This document shows positions 12,080 to 24,094 of a stretch of DNA of 64,000 nt, piece by piece (the first letter of the stretch is position 1; each line of letters begins with the position of its first letter). The notes beneath the pieces were generated by a model, which saw only the letters and a list, made by a program, of their open reading frames with translations, had not been told where the DNA came from and did not search any database. The translations under genes were made by a program, and so were the position numbers. The stretch comes from Sambucus nigra (lineage: Eukaryota > Streptophyta > Magnoliopsida > Dipsacales > Adoxaceae): positions 102,537,709-102,601,708 of the forward strand of contig OX422222.1 of NCBI GenBank assembly GCA_949130495.1, in the 5' to 3' direction.

Positions 12080-14054
12080 GTTCCGGAGTTTGTGATTGAT
12101 CCATATGATTCTCGACCTGGCCCACCTAGGCATCCTGTACTGGATAGGAGAGTGCGTAGGAGACATTTTGAGATAGGTGTAGCTAGGCCTTTTTTATGTT
12201 TGCACACAGTGCAAGAAGAGAGGACACCTCGTGGAGTTTTTTTAAGTTGGGTTATGCGTCACGTTTTTCTACTACACGTGTTCACACACACGCACCTACA
12301 CATGATGCTCCGAATGATTACACTAGAGAGTTTGTGCTTATTACCTAGCAGGTAATGTTTTTTATCAAAACTTCACATTACTTGATGGAGGTTTTTCATA
12401 GGATGTCACCATCTTTGAAAAACACTACCGCACATATCGATTGAGGTCTAGACTTGTTTCCTAGCATAGGATGATGTTCATGATGATATTTTAGGCCTAT
12501 TGCTAGTGTGCATCATTTGTGTATTTATATATTCTATTTTTGATATAATTTTCAAAAAACTAAAAAGATTTTTGTTTTTGAATTTTTTTGGAAAATAAAC
12601 AAAGAGATTTCAATTTTTTTTTAGCAAAAATTTGAAAAGGCCAAAAATATTTTATTTTGATAAAGTTTTTGGAAAAAGACAAAAAGATTTTTGTATTGTG
12701 ATTACACCGTATATGAATGAACATTTAGGATGACCGAGTCACAACTTCATTCCATATCCACGTAACTATTTAACAGTGTTTTGATATGCGTCATCATTCA
12801 TGTTTATGCTTTATAATGTGTGGAGTCATTAAGATGTAATTTGTGATTTGTACCTACATCTTTGACTCATAATTGCCTTTAATGCATACGTTCACGGATT
12901 TGTTTGATTATTGTACTTGTTTATCACATATTGGTCGGAATGTTGTCATCTCAATTCTGTCTTTAAAACGAACCATGTGCGATAAAACTTGACAATGAAA
13001 GTAGTTCAAGTAAGAACCGTTGCCCATGAGGAATTTGTTTAATATGAAAAAATGATGAGTGAAACATGGGAAAGGGCTGCGACAGTGTAAAATCAACTCG
13101 TCGTGAAAGACACTATTTGAAAAGAGCCGAAAAAAATGAAAGGCAATAAAAAGATAAATGTGCCAAAATGGACCATTTTTTCATATCACCACAAGAAAAA
13201 ATAAAGATTTATTATTTATGAGGAAGATTGGATGGAAAATAAATCAACGGGTATGTACGTCTGGGCAGCGTCATTGAAAATCATTACATAATTTTATACA
13301 TTATTGGTGTGAGAATCAGTTTTGACTTTGATGTGTTGATGGATTGACTCAATGTCATTTAAATTCAACACTATTTGACACCTAAGGACAATTTTGAATT
13401 AATTCTTTAGGAGTATCCGTATTCATCATGCACATATGTTATTCGTGATTGCATTGAATTTCTAATCAAATTTGTTCACACCCATTCATTCCATTTCCAT
13501 GATTTGGTTATCTTAGTGTAAATTCAGGGTGTGTGATTTTTGTAATATTTTTTTGCATTTTTGTTTGAAAAAAATTGAAAAATCAAAAATCGTTTGGGGA
13601 ATGCTTTTGAGTATCTATTTGCTTATCGTAATTGTTCCTTTTTTATTATGGTAACTCTATATTTGATATGGTTATTCGTTTCTATTTCTATTTCGGCCAA
13701 ATAAAAGGGGGAGAGCAAATTATGGGGGAGTTTTTACACTATTGGGGAGATTTGAGATTTGATATTTGTTTTTACTTATGTTTATCTCATTTTAAACTCG
13801 ATATGACACATAGGTATTTGCTTTGTCTCGTGTGTGTAGGTACAAAGTTTGATGGTTATTGGATTGCACACCCTAATGAGAAAAGCTTGAAGATTTGAAG
13901 CTTTGTTGTTGAAGATTTTGAAGAAACGTTTAGTCTTACATATTTAGTACCCATTTAGTTTTGGGTTCATGGAAGGGTATTAGATTTGTAAAGGAGTTTT
14001 GATTTGATAATTCAGATGTTTTTATTTTGTACCGGCATAGACATAGGGGGAATT
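12080..14054 (+). other. Non-coding 3' internal region of the gag-bearing Copia copy
   Basis: The sequence is AT-rich with repeated A/T runs of the type AAAAAGATTTTTG (12550-12700) and no pol domain. From about 13620 it matches the 3' part of the short internal segments downstream. It ends in a purine tract (about 14044-14052) directly before LTR 2. Confidence 0.65.
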
Positions 14055-15093
14055 TCTAAGGACGTTATTGTACATTGTCCATTCACAATTGAGTATGTCG
14101 TATTCCGATACAATTGTCGAAGAATATTTAAGATCACATATGCAACAAGACATATCCGAATATCAAGTATTCTTCAACAACAAGCCTCGATAGGATTAAC
14201 TTTTGTAAAGTTCTGTTTTTAATCCTTTAATGGTTCACTTAGAGTGTTGGATAATGTTTTATTTTTTTTTAAGTGTTGCAGTGGAGTTTTTCGTCAAAAA
14301 TATTTTCCTAAGTGTTGAGGCGGACTGTAATAAAAAATTATTTTTCCCTTCAGTAGTTTGAGCGACTTACGTATCTCATTCGAGCAACATCCTCATGTCG
14401 CATGAAGCTCGTTCGAGCGACACATGTCTTTGTTCAAGCGATTGCCGGATCTCGTTCGAGTGACACACCGCCCAAATTTTTTTTATAAATAAAGTGTTAA
14501 ACAACTTTATTTTTCTTCAGAACACCTAAGAATTCTTTTCCATAAAAAATGCTTTGGCAGAAACGTTTGTCTTCTCATTTTTGAGAGTTTTATCTTTGTT
14601 TTCAATTCACAAATCGTCTCAATCTTCATGTGAATTTTTTTGGAACCTTAGAACACAATTTTGTGAAGTTTCTCTTGTAGAGAAGATCTATACTGTTGAT
14701 TTTTATGCCACTTAAGGGAGGTACTGGGCTAACTCAATCGAGAATACTCACGGGTATTTTGGAGCTAATTCAGATGGCGTGTTCGTGTGGATTATTGAGG
14801 TTGTCCCATTGCTGACTCTAAAATGCGTGTCTATGCGATTGTTCCGCGGAATGATCATTGCGGACTTCATTGTAATCATTGTAGGCATTATAGTAAAATA
14901 AAAGGTTTTACCCGAAAGGGTTTTTTTCCTGAAATCTGTGAGTTAGACATTTTATTTGTGATGGTTTGACACACACGCGTAGTGGAACGTTTAGGGGTTG
15001 AATAAATTTGATTTAAAAATTGAGTCCAATTAAATAAGTTTAAATAGGGAATTTGGGAGTTTATTTATATCGATATCACACATACATTTTATA
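14055..15093 (+). repeat. Copia-type LTR 2
   Basis: A full-length copy whose first bases read TCTAAGG instead of TGTAAGG and whose end reads TTTTATA instead of TTTTACA, so both terminal dinucleotides are damaged. Confidence 0.85.
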
Positions 15094-15669
15094 AACTGGT
15101 ATTAGAGAGGGTTATTTATCGTGTTTGATCTTGTTTTCCCCCCAAAAATGGGCGATATTGACTTTTTTTTGAAAAAAATCTAATTTTTAAAAATCGTCGC
15201 AATGTTTCTTAATGAAAACTTATATAATCTCTTTGTTGATCGTAGTTGTTCATTATTTATTGTGACAACCACATGTTTGATATGTTTATTCATTTCCATG
15301 TCTATTTCGGTCAAATAAAAGGGGGAGCACAAAATTATGGGAGAGTTTTTACATTATGGGGTATATATGAGATTTGATATTTGTTTTCATTTATGTTTAT
15401 CTCATTTCAAACTCTATATGTCACATAGGTATTTGCTTTCTCTCATGTATGTAGGTACAAAGTTTGATGGTTATTGGATTGCACACCCTGATGAGAAAAG
15501 CTTGAAGATTTGAAGCTTTGTTGTTGAAGATTTTGAAGAAACGTTTAGTCTTACATATTTAGTACCCATTTAGTTTTGGGTTCATGGAAGGGTATTAGAT
15601 TTGTAAAGGCATTTTGATTTTATAATTCATATGTTTTTATTTTGTACCGGCATAGACATAGGGGGAGAT
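15094..15669 (+). repeat. Short internal segment (576 bp)
   Basis: It starts with a mutated primer site (TGGTATTAGAG), keeps the first codons of gag (ATG at about 15202), then jumps to sequence matching 13620-14054 of the long copy. It ends with a purine tract. Confidence 0.8.
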
Positions 15670-16401
15670 TTATAAGGACATTATTGTACACTATCCATTC
15701 ACAATTGAGTATGTCATATTCCGATACAATCGTCGAAGAATGTTTAAGATCCCGTATGAAATAAGACAGATCCGAATATCAAGTATTCTTCAACAACAAG
15801 ACTCGATAGGATTAACTTTTGTAAAGTTGTGTTTTTAATCCCTTAATGGTTCACTTAGAATGTGGGATAATTTTTAATTTTATTTTTCTAAGTGTTGGAG
15901 GGGAGTTTTTCGTCAAAAATATTTTCCTAAGTGTTGAGGGGGGCTGGAATAAAAAATTATTTTTTGCTTCAGTCATTCGAGCGACTTACATGTCTCATTC
16001 GAGCGACATCCTCATGTTGCGTGAAGCTCATTCGAGCGACACGTGTCTTTGTTCGAGCGACTGCCTGCTCTTGTTGGAGTGACACACCGCCCTAACGTTT
16101 TTATTAATAGAGTGTTAAACAACTTTATTTTTCTTCAGAAGACCTAAGAATTCTATTCCACAAAAACTGCTTTGGGCGAAACCTTTGTCTTCTCATTTTT
16201 TAGAGTTTTAGCTTTATTTTCAATTCACAAATCATCTCAATCTTTATGTGAATTGTTTTGGAACCTTAGAACAAAATTTTGTGAAGTTTCTCTTGTAGAG
16301 AAGATCTATACTATTGATTTATATGCCACTTAAGGGAGGTACTGGGCTAACTCAATCGGGAATACTCATAGGTATTTTCGGGCTGATTCCGATGGCGTGT
16401 T
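15670..16401 (+). repeat. Copia-type LTR 3, truncated by the Tat insertion
   Basis: The first ~730 bases of an LTR (start mutated to TATAAGG) are interrupted after GATGGCGTGTT, where Tat-like sequence begins. Confidence 0.8.
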
Positions 16402-16404
16402 AAG

Positions 16405-18785
16405 CAGAGGCATTCCCCCTCTCTTAGGGAGAAGACCTTAAATAAAATTAAGCAGATAGAAAGAGCCCAAGAGGAGGCTCGTAGGGCAGAGGCATTCCCC
16501 CTCAGACCTATCTTTTCACCCCCTTTGAAGGTCATATACCCCGAGCCACCCGAACCAGTTAAATCAGCAGAGGTCCCAGTTGAAACTACCCCCATGTACG
16601 AGTCTGAGTCATCTACCTCAAACCCTATGTCTGCGGACTCTTTTCAAGAGGCTATGGACTTTTCCACTCAGCAGGATCATGCCCCTAATCAAGTCAAGGT
16701 TTCTAGTCAGGTCTCATCTCACAAGAGTTCAAGAACATCGCACTCTTCCTCCGACATTGAGGTTGTAGGACCTAGCGTTGCTGTTCCACCAATTCTCAAA
16801 GCCATTCACCTGTCGGCTGTCACAGGAGCTGAGTTCGCTCAGAGGTTTTCAAGTGGAGAACATCGTCTGCTCAGGCCGACGTTGAATCGGATGATGATAA
16901 TGATGATGCTTAGAGCAATGTTGACACCTCTGAGGCGATCGAGATATAGAGCACTGTCACCGAGCTCGACCTTCTTGCCTTCAGGCATATATATTCCATT
17001 ATCCCCACCATAAAACTCAGGAGACCTCTGAGGGAAGAGAGGGCTTTCGGTGACCGAGATGGTGATATCTGTCTGTATGAGCAGATGTTCAAGTTAGGAT
17101 TTCGTCTGCCCATTCATCCCATCATTAGGGCCATACTTTCCTACATCAACTTAGCTCCTTCTCAGTTATCTCCCAATGCTTGGAGGGTGATAATTGGAGC
17201 TATAGGTCTATGGATGGCAGTCCACCATTCAGACCTTCCTGTCCAGGTCTTCACCGGGTGCTACATCCCTTCCTCTGCCAGGAATCATCTGAGCTATTAC
17301 CATTTCTTAGATCAAAAGTCAACTAAGAAGATGTTACAGGTGACCTAAAATAGTAACCATAATTAGAAGCCGCTGTATTTCTTTGCCTCAGGGGCATGGG
17401 AATTTGGCCCTTGTGCCCCCTCTTCGAACTTAGAGCTGAGGATACCCCTAAGATAGGGCAATGTGTCAATGGCTGCTAGGGCCGACCCTGGGCTAAGCCA
17501 AAATAATCTTCAAAAAGTGAAAGACCTTCAAGATCAGGGGGAGCATGGTCTGTTGGTCCAGTTCGAACATCTGATGACCCCTTACTATCTCTCTGAGACT
17601 ATGCTTGGGGGTAGCCCTCTGACAGAGCTCCGTAATTTATTATTTTATTATTTTAACAAGTTAAACCTTTGACTTTTTGTGTCTATGATCTTCTAACTCA
17701 GACCTTTCCATTTGCAGAACGCCCTGAAGGCATCTCAGACGATATCTGGAAGATGTCTGCCCTAAGTCTCATAAAGCTGGTGAAGAAGGCGGACTTGAGT
17801 GCACCCCTCCTCCTCCACCGAAGAAGAGTGTCGGCACGTCCAAGGCCGATGCTACAAGAAAGAGGAAAACTACAACACTTTCCCTGAGGATCAGAGGACG
17901 AGCAAGGCCCAAAATGCCATCCCTATATCCTCTAAAGATGCATTGGCTACCCGTCTGGAGTAGCTAAAAATTAATGATAGCATAATAGGCCACATTTTGC
18001 AAGCGCTGGATACCATGGGCTCTGCTATGACCGATGCTGACAGACGCTTTTATTGCTCCCTAGACACTCCTTTGCTGGTTGAGTTTGGCCTTCACAGGTC
18101 CATTCAGGTATAACTTTGGATTTCAGTTTAATTCTTAAGTTTAACCTCTGTTTTGAATTTAAACTTATACATTTGATTTCTTGATTTGCAGGGCCTCGTT
18201 GCTATGCACCATCTTTCCAACTGGACTCTGAAGAAGTTTCCCCTCATCGAGAAAGGCCAAGAAGATGAGAAGGTACAAAGCTCCCTAAATGCAGAGGTAG
18301 ATCATCTAAAGTCTACCTTTGAGGTATCTTATAAGAAGGTTAAGGAGTAGGAGAAAGAGATCAACTAGCTTTAAAAGGACCACACCATAGCTCTGAAGGC
18401 CAAGGACGACGTTCTCCAGTAGAAAGTTGATGTTGTAGTGAAGGCAGCCCTTGAGGATACTTCTAAGGGGATCCTGGCTGATTACAAAGTCTCTCATGAA
18501 TTCATCAGCTTTGGCTCTAAATACCTCGAAAGAGGTATTAAGGCCACTAGCAAATGGGTGTCTGCAAAGGAGAAGGATTCAGGGAACTTGAAAACCTCTG
18601 ACTTAATTGGTCTGGGTTTTGTCAATCCTTAATTTGGCTAGGCCCTTCAAGAGGTTGAAGAGGAAGATGCCGCCCCTGCAGAGACTGCACCTTTGTATGT
18701 TACTGAGACTGATGGGGCCGAGGTGACCAACATCGGTCAGGGGAATAAGGCAGAGGATGCCAATACTGTAGCTGCAAACCCTTAG
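16405..18785 (+). pseudogene. Antisense gene of Tat copy 1 (PF04195-like), decayed
   Basis: This gene lies opposite to gag-pol. The order is: a Ser/Pro-rich N-terminal region (16525-16960); a domain with LPSGIYIPLSPP, GFRLPIHP and APSQLSPNAWRVIIG (about 16972-17345), which matches the 'putative gypsy type transposon' family; a linker with MSMAARADPGLSQ (17469); GISDDIWKMSALSLIKL (about 17730); and a coiled-coil C-terminal part starting GLVAMHHLSNWTL (18192). Two likely introns are bounded by about 17632-17717 (ends TTTGCAG) and about 18109-18191 (ends TTTGCAG). Several in-frame stops are present, for example at about 17346 and 18346. Function is unknown. Tat-lineage elements are known to carry extra antisense frames near the 3' LTR. 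Confidence 0.65.
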
Positions 18786-18966
18786 GTATTTTTTGTGAAG
18801 CTTTATGTAATTCTCTAATTTGATTTCAAGATGTAACTTCTGATTATAAACTTAGTTACCTTGTAACTTGTAACTCTTAGTTTCTATTAACTTCTGATAC
18901 ATGCTTCACTTCCTTATTTGCTGAGTGTTCTCTGATTGATTTTCTTTGTCATGCAATGTGTATTTA

Positions 18967-19375
18967 GGTCTGAGGTCATCAACTAAGATGTTATCCCCTT
19001 AAATAATTTTAACCAAATTAATGATGTCTAGGGTCTGAGGTCATCCAAGTATGATGTCTGACCTCATACCTTGTCACCAAATCATGATGTTATAAGGTAT
19101 GAGGTCATCAACTAAGATGTTATCCCCATAAATAATTTTCACCAAATTAATGATGTCTAGGGTCTGAGGCCATCCAAGTATGATGTCTGACCTCAGACCT
19201 TATCGCCAAATCATGATGTCATAAGGTCGGAGGTCATCAACTAAAGTGTTATCCCCACAAATAATTTTCACCAAATTAATGATGTTTAGGGTCTGAGGTC
19301 ATCCAAGTATGATGTCTTACCTCAGACTAAGATGTATAATCCAAGTATAATTTTCAACTAAGATGCTATAAGGTC
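18967..19375. repeat. ~130-bp tandem repeats, about three copies (Tat copy 1)
   Basis: The string GGT(C/A)(T/G)GAGGTCATC recurs at 18967, 19095 and 19225. Each unit carries a second GGGTCTGAGGTCATCC and an inverted GACCTCA. The same family forms a longer array in copy 2 (51470-52577). Confidence 0.85.
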
Positions 19376-19382
19376 TGGTTAA

Positions 19383-19803
19383 TCCAAGGTAAGGGATAAC
19401 TGTCTTTCGAGTAAGATTTGTTCAGGTCGGTGAAGTTTACGCACATTCTCCATTTTATATTGGCTTTGGGCACAACGACTGCATTCGATAGCCACTCCGG
19501 ATATATGATTTCTCTGATAAACTCAGCCTCTTCCAACTTTCTGACTTCTTCTCGGATGACGTCGTACTTCTCCCTAGAGTAAATTCTTCATCTTTGTTTG
19601 ATTGGCCTAGCATCCTTAGTTACATTCAGCTTGTGGCACATAACTTCAGGGTTGATGCCAGGCATGTCCGCGTGACTCAGGAAGTCTATCAGCTCTTCCT
19701 TGATTTTTGCCTTTAGGGCATTGCCGACCTGAACGGTTTTTATCGGCTCGTCCTCATTGAGGACGATGGATTCTAACTCTTCCGCGGACTCTCCTTTATT
19801 CAA
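19383..19803 (-). pseudogene. gag-pol linker and reverse transcriptase start, Tat copy 1
   Basis: The minus strand reads a protease-to-RT linker followed by KLNVTKDARPIKQR, then a stop, then the RT N-terminal region with KLEEAEFIREIIYPEWLSN. It ends near 19383, where the sequence becomes the 130-bp repeats. It aligns with 55640-56060 of copy 2. Everything carrying the catalytic Asp residues is absent, so this is only a fragment. Confidence 0.75.
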
Positions 19804-19899
19804 TTTTTTTTCATCTCTGGGGTCAAGTGTATCAATGTTATATGTGGCAGTTGCTCTCTTATGCGCTTCTCTCTCTTCAGACCATCACATCTGCTGAAC

Positions 19900-21864
19900 T
19901 TCCTCCATCTATAAGAATTCTCTGTACCTCATATCCATGAACTCTTTTTGTGATTACTAAAGGGTCATCACGTGGAGCTAGGATGCCTTTGAAGTCGAGT
20001 CGTTAGAACCCAACTATGAGAGTGTCCATGTCCACCTTCTTTCTCTTCTGTGTTGTCTCGGAAGACGTTAGATTTACTACTTAAAGTTTGGCCACTATCT
20101 TGGCCTCTGCCACATGGGCCTTTCGATCAGCCACCTTAAAACCACCCCTTGTAAGTCTTCTGCATATGGTGTTAACACCAAAGGATATCATTACAACCCC
20201 CTTCACATGGGTGTTGTCATCTTTTTGTGGAAGGTCCGGATCGTCTTCATCATCGCCATCCAAGTCATCCCCCCTTTTTGCCGGGGTATCATCACGGCAC
20301 CTATCGTTTCTCCTCTTTTTAGGGTCATCTCTTCCCTTTTTAAGAGCCTTGTTATCAACGTAATTTCTCAACTTTCCCGATTTCAACATCTTCTCGATCT
20401 CATCCTTTAAGGCGAAGCACTTGCCTATGACATGACCACGGTCTTGGTGGAATTCACACCATAGGCTCTAGTTCCTCTTATGTGGATGAGCCTTCAACTT
20501 CTCTGGATATCTTAGGGATCGATCATTATTTATCTCATTGATGATGCATTCGCAGCTTATAGTAAGAGGGGTATAACGTACAAACTTGTCATCAACTGAC
20601 CTCCTCTTTCCATCTTCTTTCTTTAGAATTTCCCGCTGCTACCGCCATTATCGTCTTCATACTTAGCGGCTATTGCCTCTTCAGTGTTCATGACCTTCCC
20701 TGCAGTTGCCAATATCTCCTCCATGGACTTTAGAGGGTCTTCCGCAAGTTTCCACAACAACTTCCCTTTCTGAAGACCTCATATGAGGGCGTTCATGGCA
20801 ATATTCTCTTCGTAATCTTCAACCTCAAGTTTTTCTTTTTTGAACCTGGCGATGTAGTCTCTTAGGCTCTCGTGCTTGCCTTGCTTGACATATAACAGAT
20901 GGGTGGTCTTCTTTTGAGGTCTTACCCAAAAGAAGAAATTGTGAATGAATCGTTCAGCCAAGCCCTTAAAGTTCTCAATTGAATTCTTCAGAAGAGAAGA
21001 AAACCATATGTGCGCAGCTCCCGTAAAAGTTCCGAAGAAGGCTCGGCATTTCATCTCATCTGGTATTGAGTAAATATCCGTCGATAACTGGTACATCTCA
21101 ATATGATGTATAGGATTGGTGCTACCATCATACTTGGGAGTTACCGTAGGTGGCTTGAACTTGGCTAGGGTAGGGAAGCTTACTTTCTTAGCCACGAACG
21201 AAAAGCCTTATGATAAACCTCTTTGCAGTGGATCCTAACTTTTGATGAGGTCTCCTATCTTGTCCTCAAGACGTTGGATGGAGTCATTCCATGGTTTTGT
21301 GACGTCAACTTGGCCGAGGTTGTCCCCAGCCACCTCTAAGGGGTGGACTGAGGGTTCCCCAGTCGCACCACAATGTCTACTGTTGACCTCTTCTTGGTCT
21401 CTTCCTCGTCCTTGATGAGGCCGACGTTTCCTCTCTTTCCCTTGTGAGTTGGCTGCACTCCTCGACCTTGACAACCTCTGTCTTAGGTCGTTTATGAGGA
21501 CGAGCCTTTCAAAGGCTGACCCTCTGCTCAGTCGATCAAAAGCTGATCCTTGTTGTTGGTCTTCTCCACCTCTTCTGCCTCCACAATCTTGGCTCTGTTG
21601 GATAGGACAAACTGTATTGTTCGAAACCTCATACGGCTCCCAACAATCTTTCGGGACATCTTCCGCCTCTAGATCATCATACCTGTCCTCAGGGAAAGGG
21701 TTTCCTTGCCTCCCCAGGCACAAGTACCTAGGGTCAGCAATGTCCCACATCTGCTGGGGAGTAGGGTGATCCTTTCGCGGTGCCTGGGGTGGTCCCCTGG
21801 CTTCTGGGTGCGCCTGAACAGCCGCCAGAGTAATCATCTCCGGTGAGACTCCAGGTGGCCTCAT
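19900..21864 (-). pseudogene. Decayed gag of Tat copy 1
   Basis: The N-terminal part (21864-21235) has MWDIADPRYLCLGRQG and a Arg/Ser-rich stretch. The central retrotransposon gag domain (21195-20779) includes PKYDGSTNPIHHIEMY and ARFKKEKLEVEDYEEN. The C-terminal part reads into MLKSGKLRNYV (20389) and a Lys/Arg/Asp-rich tail. Frames are broken at several places. Gag would form the particle shell. Copy 2 lacks the N-terminal and central parts, so this copy is the only view of them in the window. The protease core expected next is missing between about 19870 and 19950. Confidence 0.72.
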
Positions 21865-22186
21865 TATATTTTGACTGAGGTGTGCGAATTTCTCCTGTAT
21901 GGCTTGCTATGTTGCAGCTAAAGACCTCAAGGCTGCAGCCACCTCCACCATTTCGGACTGAGGCAGTGCCTGGCTGGAGCTAGGTCCACCAGCCCCAGGC
22001 GGTGGAAGAGGTGGTGGTAATTCTTGTGCCTTGTGTTAGCACTAAAGAGCTGGTGTAGTAGATGAGCTTAACACCTTATAGGACCTCTTTCAATGGTGAA
22101 ATAGCTCCATGCAAGGGGTGAGACCTGGTTCACCACCAGAGTCTCCGGCGAGATTAAGCAACATATGACGAAGTGATAGCTTCTTG

Positions 22187-22204
22187 TTCCCACGGACGGC
22201 GCCA
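22187..22204 (-). other. Primer-binding site of Tat copy 1
   Basis: The minus strand reads TGGCGCCGTCCGTGGGAA, three bases inside the LTR end. This matches the primer-site form known from Ogre/Tat elements, where the primer is reported as an arginine tRNA. It marks the 5' LTR as the one at higher coordinates. Confidence 0.8.
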
Positions 22205-22207
22205 AAA

Positions 22208-23124
22208 TGATGATGCTGGAAACAACACCACCCTTCAAGGTGTTCGTAAGCTCAATTAAGTGTTAATAATGGCAGTACATGGGTAAGGATATACAGAAGA
22301 TGGAGGTGAGGAGAAGAGGATGAACACAGTCATGTAAGTGGTTCAGCCAATCAGGCCTACGTCCACTGTGCAAGTGTGTGATTAATATCACTGTATGAGG
22401 GCTCTAATGGCCATAGATACAATCTTTCAAGCTTTCTCTCTCTACTGTACAATTTGACAGAGTTTATCTAGGGTTGTCATTTTGGTATCCCTTTACAAGG
22501 TAGAGTATGACCTCTATATATAGTGCTTGGGGGGTGTAATGCACCCCCCAAGCATACAATGAACATGTGCGTAAGGATCGAACCAGTATGAGAATGACAC
22601 CTGGCTGATCTCATGTAAATAATGATGACCTCAATATTCCCCCACGTGAGGGGAATGATTCAGTTATAACTAATTGTGTACTCGTGTTCCCAATAATACA
22701 TATGCTTATAAGGGCTCGGACATATGCGAATGCTCCCAACCTCGACCTGGAAGAGGACGAGGTGGTGACCTTGGCTCAGTGGGAGAGCTGAGGTATGGTA
22801 TGTTGAGCTGTGACGTCGGCTTGATCCGAGGTAATGGTGGCGTAGCAGGAACGCCGGCTGATCCTCAGTCGAGATTGGTTAAGATGATGGGGGGCAACCT
22901 CATCCTGAACTAAGCTGAGGTTGTAAGCCTCGGATGACCAGGTGGATAACCTCCCCTGTGGATTAAGGAGACCTCTCCTGCTGAGGTGACTAGTAATGTC
23001 GGCCATGGACGACCTTGCTTGGGACGAAACTCATGGTGGTTGATCTAAGGCCCTTCCAACATCGGCCATCTCCATGGCCGAGGTTGATGTCTCTGAGCCG
23101 AGGGGGTACATTTAGGGCATATCA
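22208..23124 (-). repeat. 5' LTR of Tat copy 1 (917 bp)
   Basis: It is bounded by TGATGATGCT at 22208 and CATATCA at 23124, as in copy 2 (57689-58618). A TATA box (TATATATAG on the plus strand at 22515-22523) and a perfect 13-base stem next to it (22524-22554) lie in the middle. A longer G/C-rich stretch follows. Confidence 0.8.
22515..22523 (-). promoter_or_regulatory. LTR promoter TATA box, Tat copy 1
   Basis: The minus strand reads CTATATATA within CACTATATATAGAGG. The same sequence is kept in copy 2 at about 57997-58004. Transcription would run toward gag. Confidence 0.55.
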
Positions 23125-24094
23125 ATATTTAAGATCACTTATGCAATAAGACAGATCCGAATATCAAGTATTCTTCAACAACAAGCCTCGATAGCATTAA
23201 CTTTTGTAAAGTTGTGTTTTTAATCCCATAATGGTTCACTTAGAGTGTTGGATAATTTTTTAAAATTTTTTCTAAATGTTGGAGGGGAATTTTTCGTCAA
23301 AACTATTTTCCTAAGTGTTGAGGCGGACTGGAATAAGAAATTATTTTTCGCTTCAGTCATTCGAGCAACTTACATGTCTCATTCGAGCGACATACTCATG
23401 TTGCCTGAAGCTCGTTTGAGCGACACGTGTCATTGTTCGAGCGATTGCCTGATCTCGTTCGAGTGACACACCGCCCTAACGTTTTTACAAATAAAGTGTT
23501 AAACAACTTTATTTTTCTTCAGAACACCTAAGAATTCTGTTCCACAGAAACTGCTTTGGTAGAAACGTTTGTCTTTTAATTTTTGAGAGTTTTAGCTTTG
23601 TTTTCAATTCACAAATAATCTGAATCTTTGTGTGAATTGTTTTGGAACCTTAGAACACAATTTTGTGAAGTTTCTCTTGTAGACAAGATCTATACTATTT
23701 ATTTATATGTCACTTAAGGGAGGTACTGGGCTAACTCAATCGGGTATACTCACGGGTATTTTCGGGATGATTCAGATGGCGTGTTCGTGTGGATTATTGA
23801 GGTTGTCCCATTGCTGACTCTAAAATGCGTGTCTATGCGATTGTTCTGCGGAATGATCATTGCGGACTTCATTATAATCATTGTAGGCATTATAGTAAAA
23901 TAAAATATTTTACCCGAAAGGTTTTTTTCCTGAAATCTGTGAGTTAGACATTTTATTTGTGATGGTTTGACACACACGCGTAGTTGAACGTTTAGGGGTT
24001 GAATAAATTTGCTTTAAAAATTCAGTCCAATTAAATAAGTTTAAACAGGGAAATTGCGAGTTTATTTATATCGATATCACACATACATTTTATA
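23125..24094 (+). repeat. Copia-type LTR 4, 5'-truncated
   Basis: Resumes at LTR position ~68 (ATATTTAAGATCAC) right after the Tat LTR end, and runs to TTTTATA. It overlaps in LTR coordinates with LTR 3, so LTR 3 and LTR 4 are not two halves of one LTR. Confidence 0.8.

Larger units (their letters stand above)
16402..23124 (-). mobile_element. Tat-like Ty3/gypsy element, copy 1, truncated
   Basis: In element orientation (minus strand) it runs: LTR 23124-22208, primer site 22204-22187, gag 21864 to about 20000, a small pol remnant to about 19383, ~130-bp tandem repeats, then an antisense gene (plus strand, 16405-18785). The 3' LTR is missing. Most of reverse transcriptase and all of RNase H and integrase are deleted, so the repeats join the start of reverse transcriptase directly. 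The protease core is also missing. Comparison with the copy at 49956-58618 makes these deletions plain. Confidence 0.8.

Noticed and set aside
20088..20410. Plus-strand frames opposite the Tat copy 1 gag.
   Set aside because: They are shadows of the gag reading on the minus strand.
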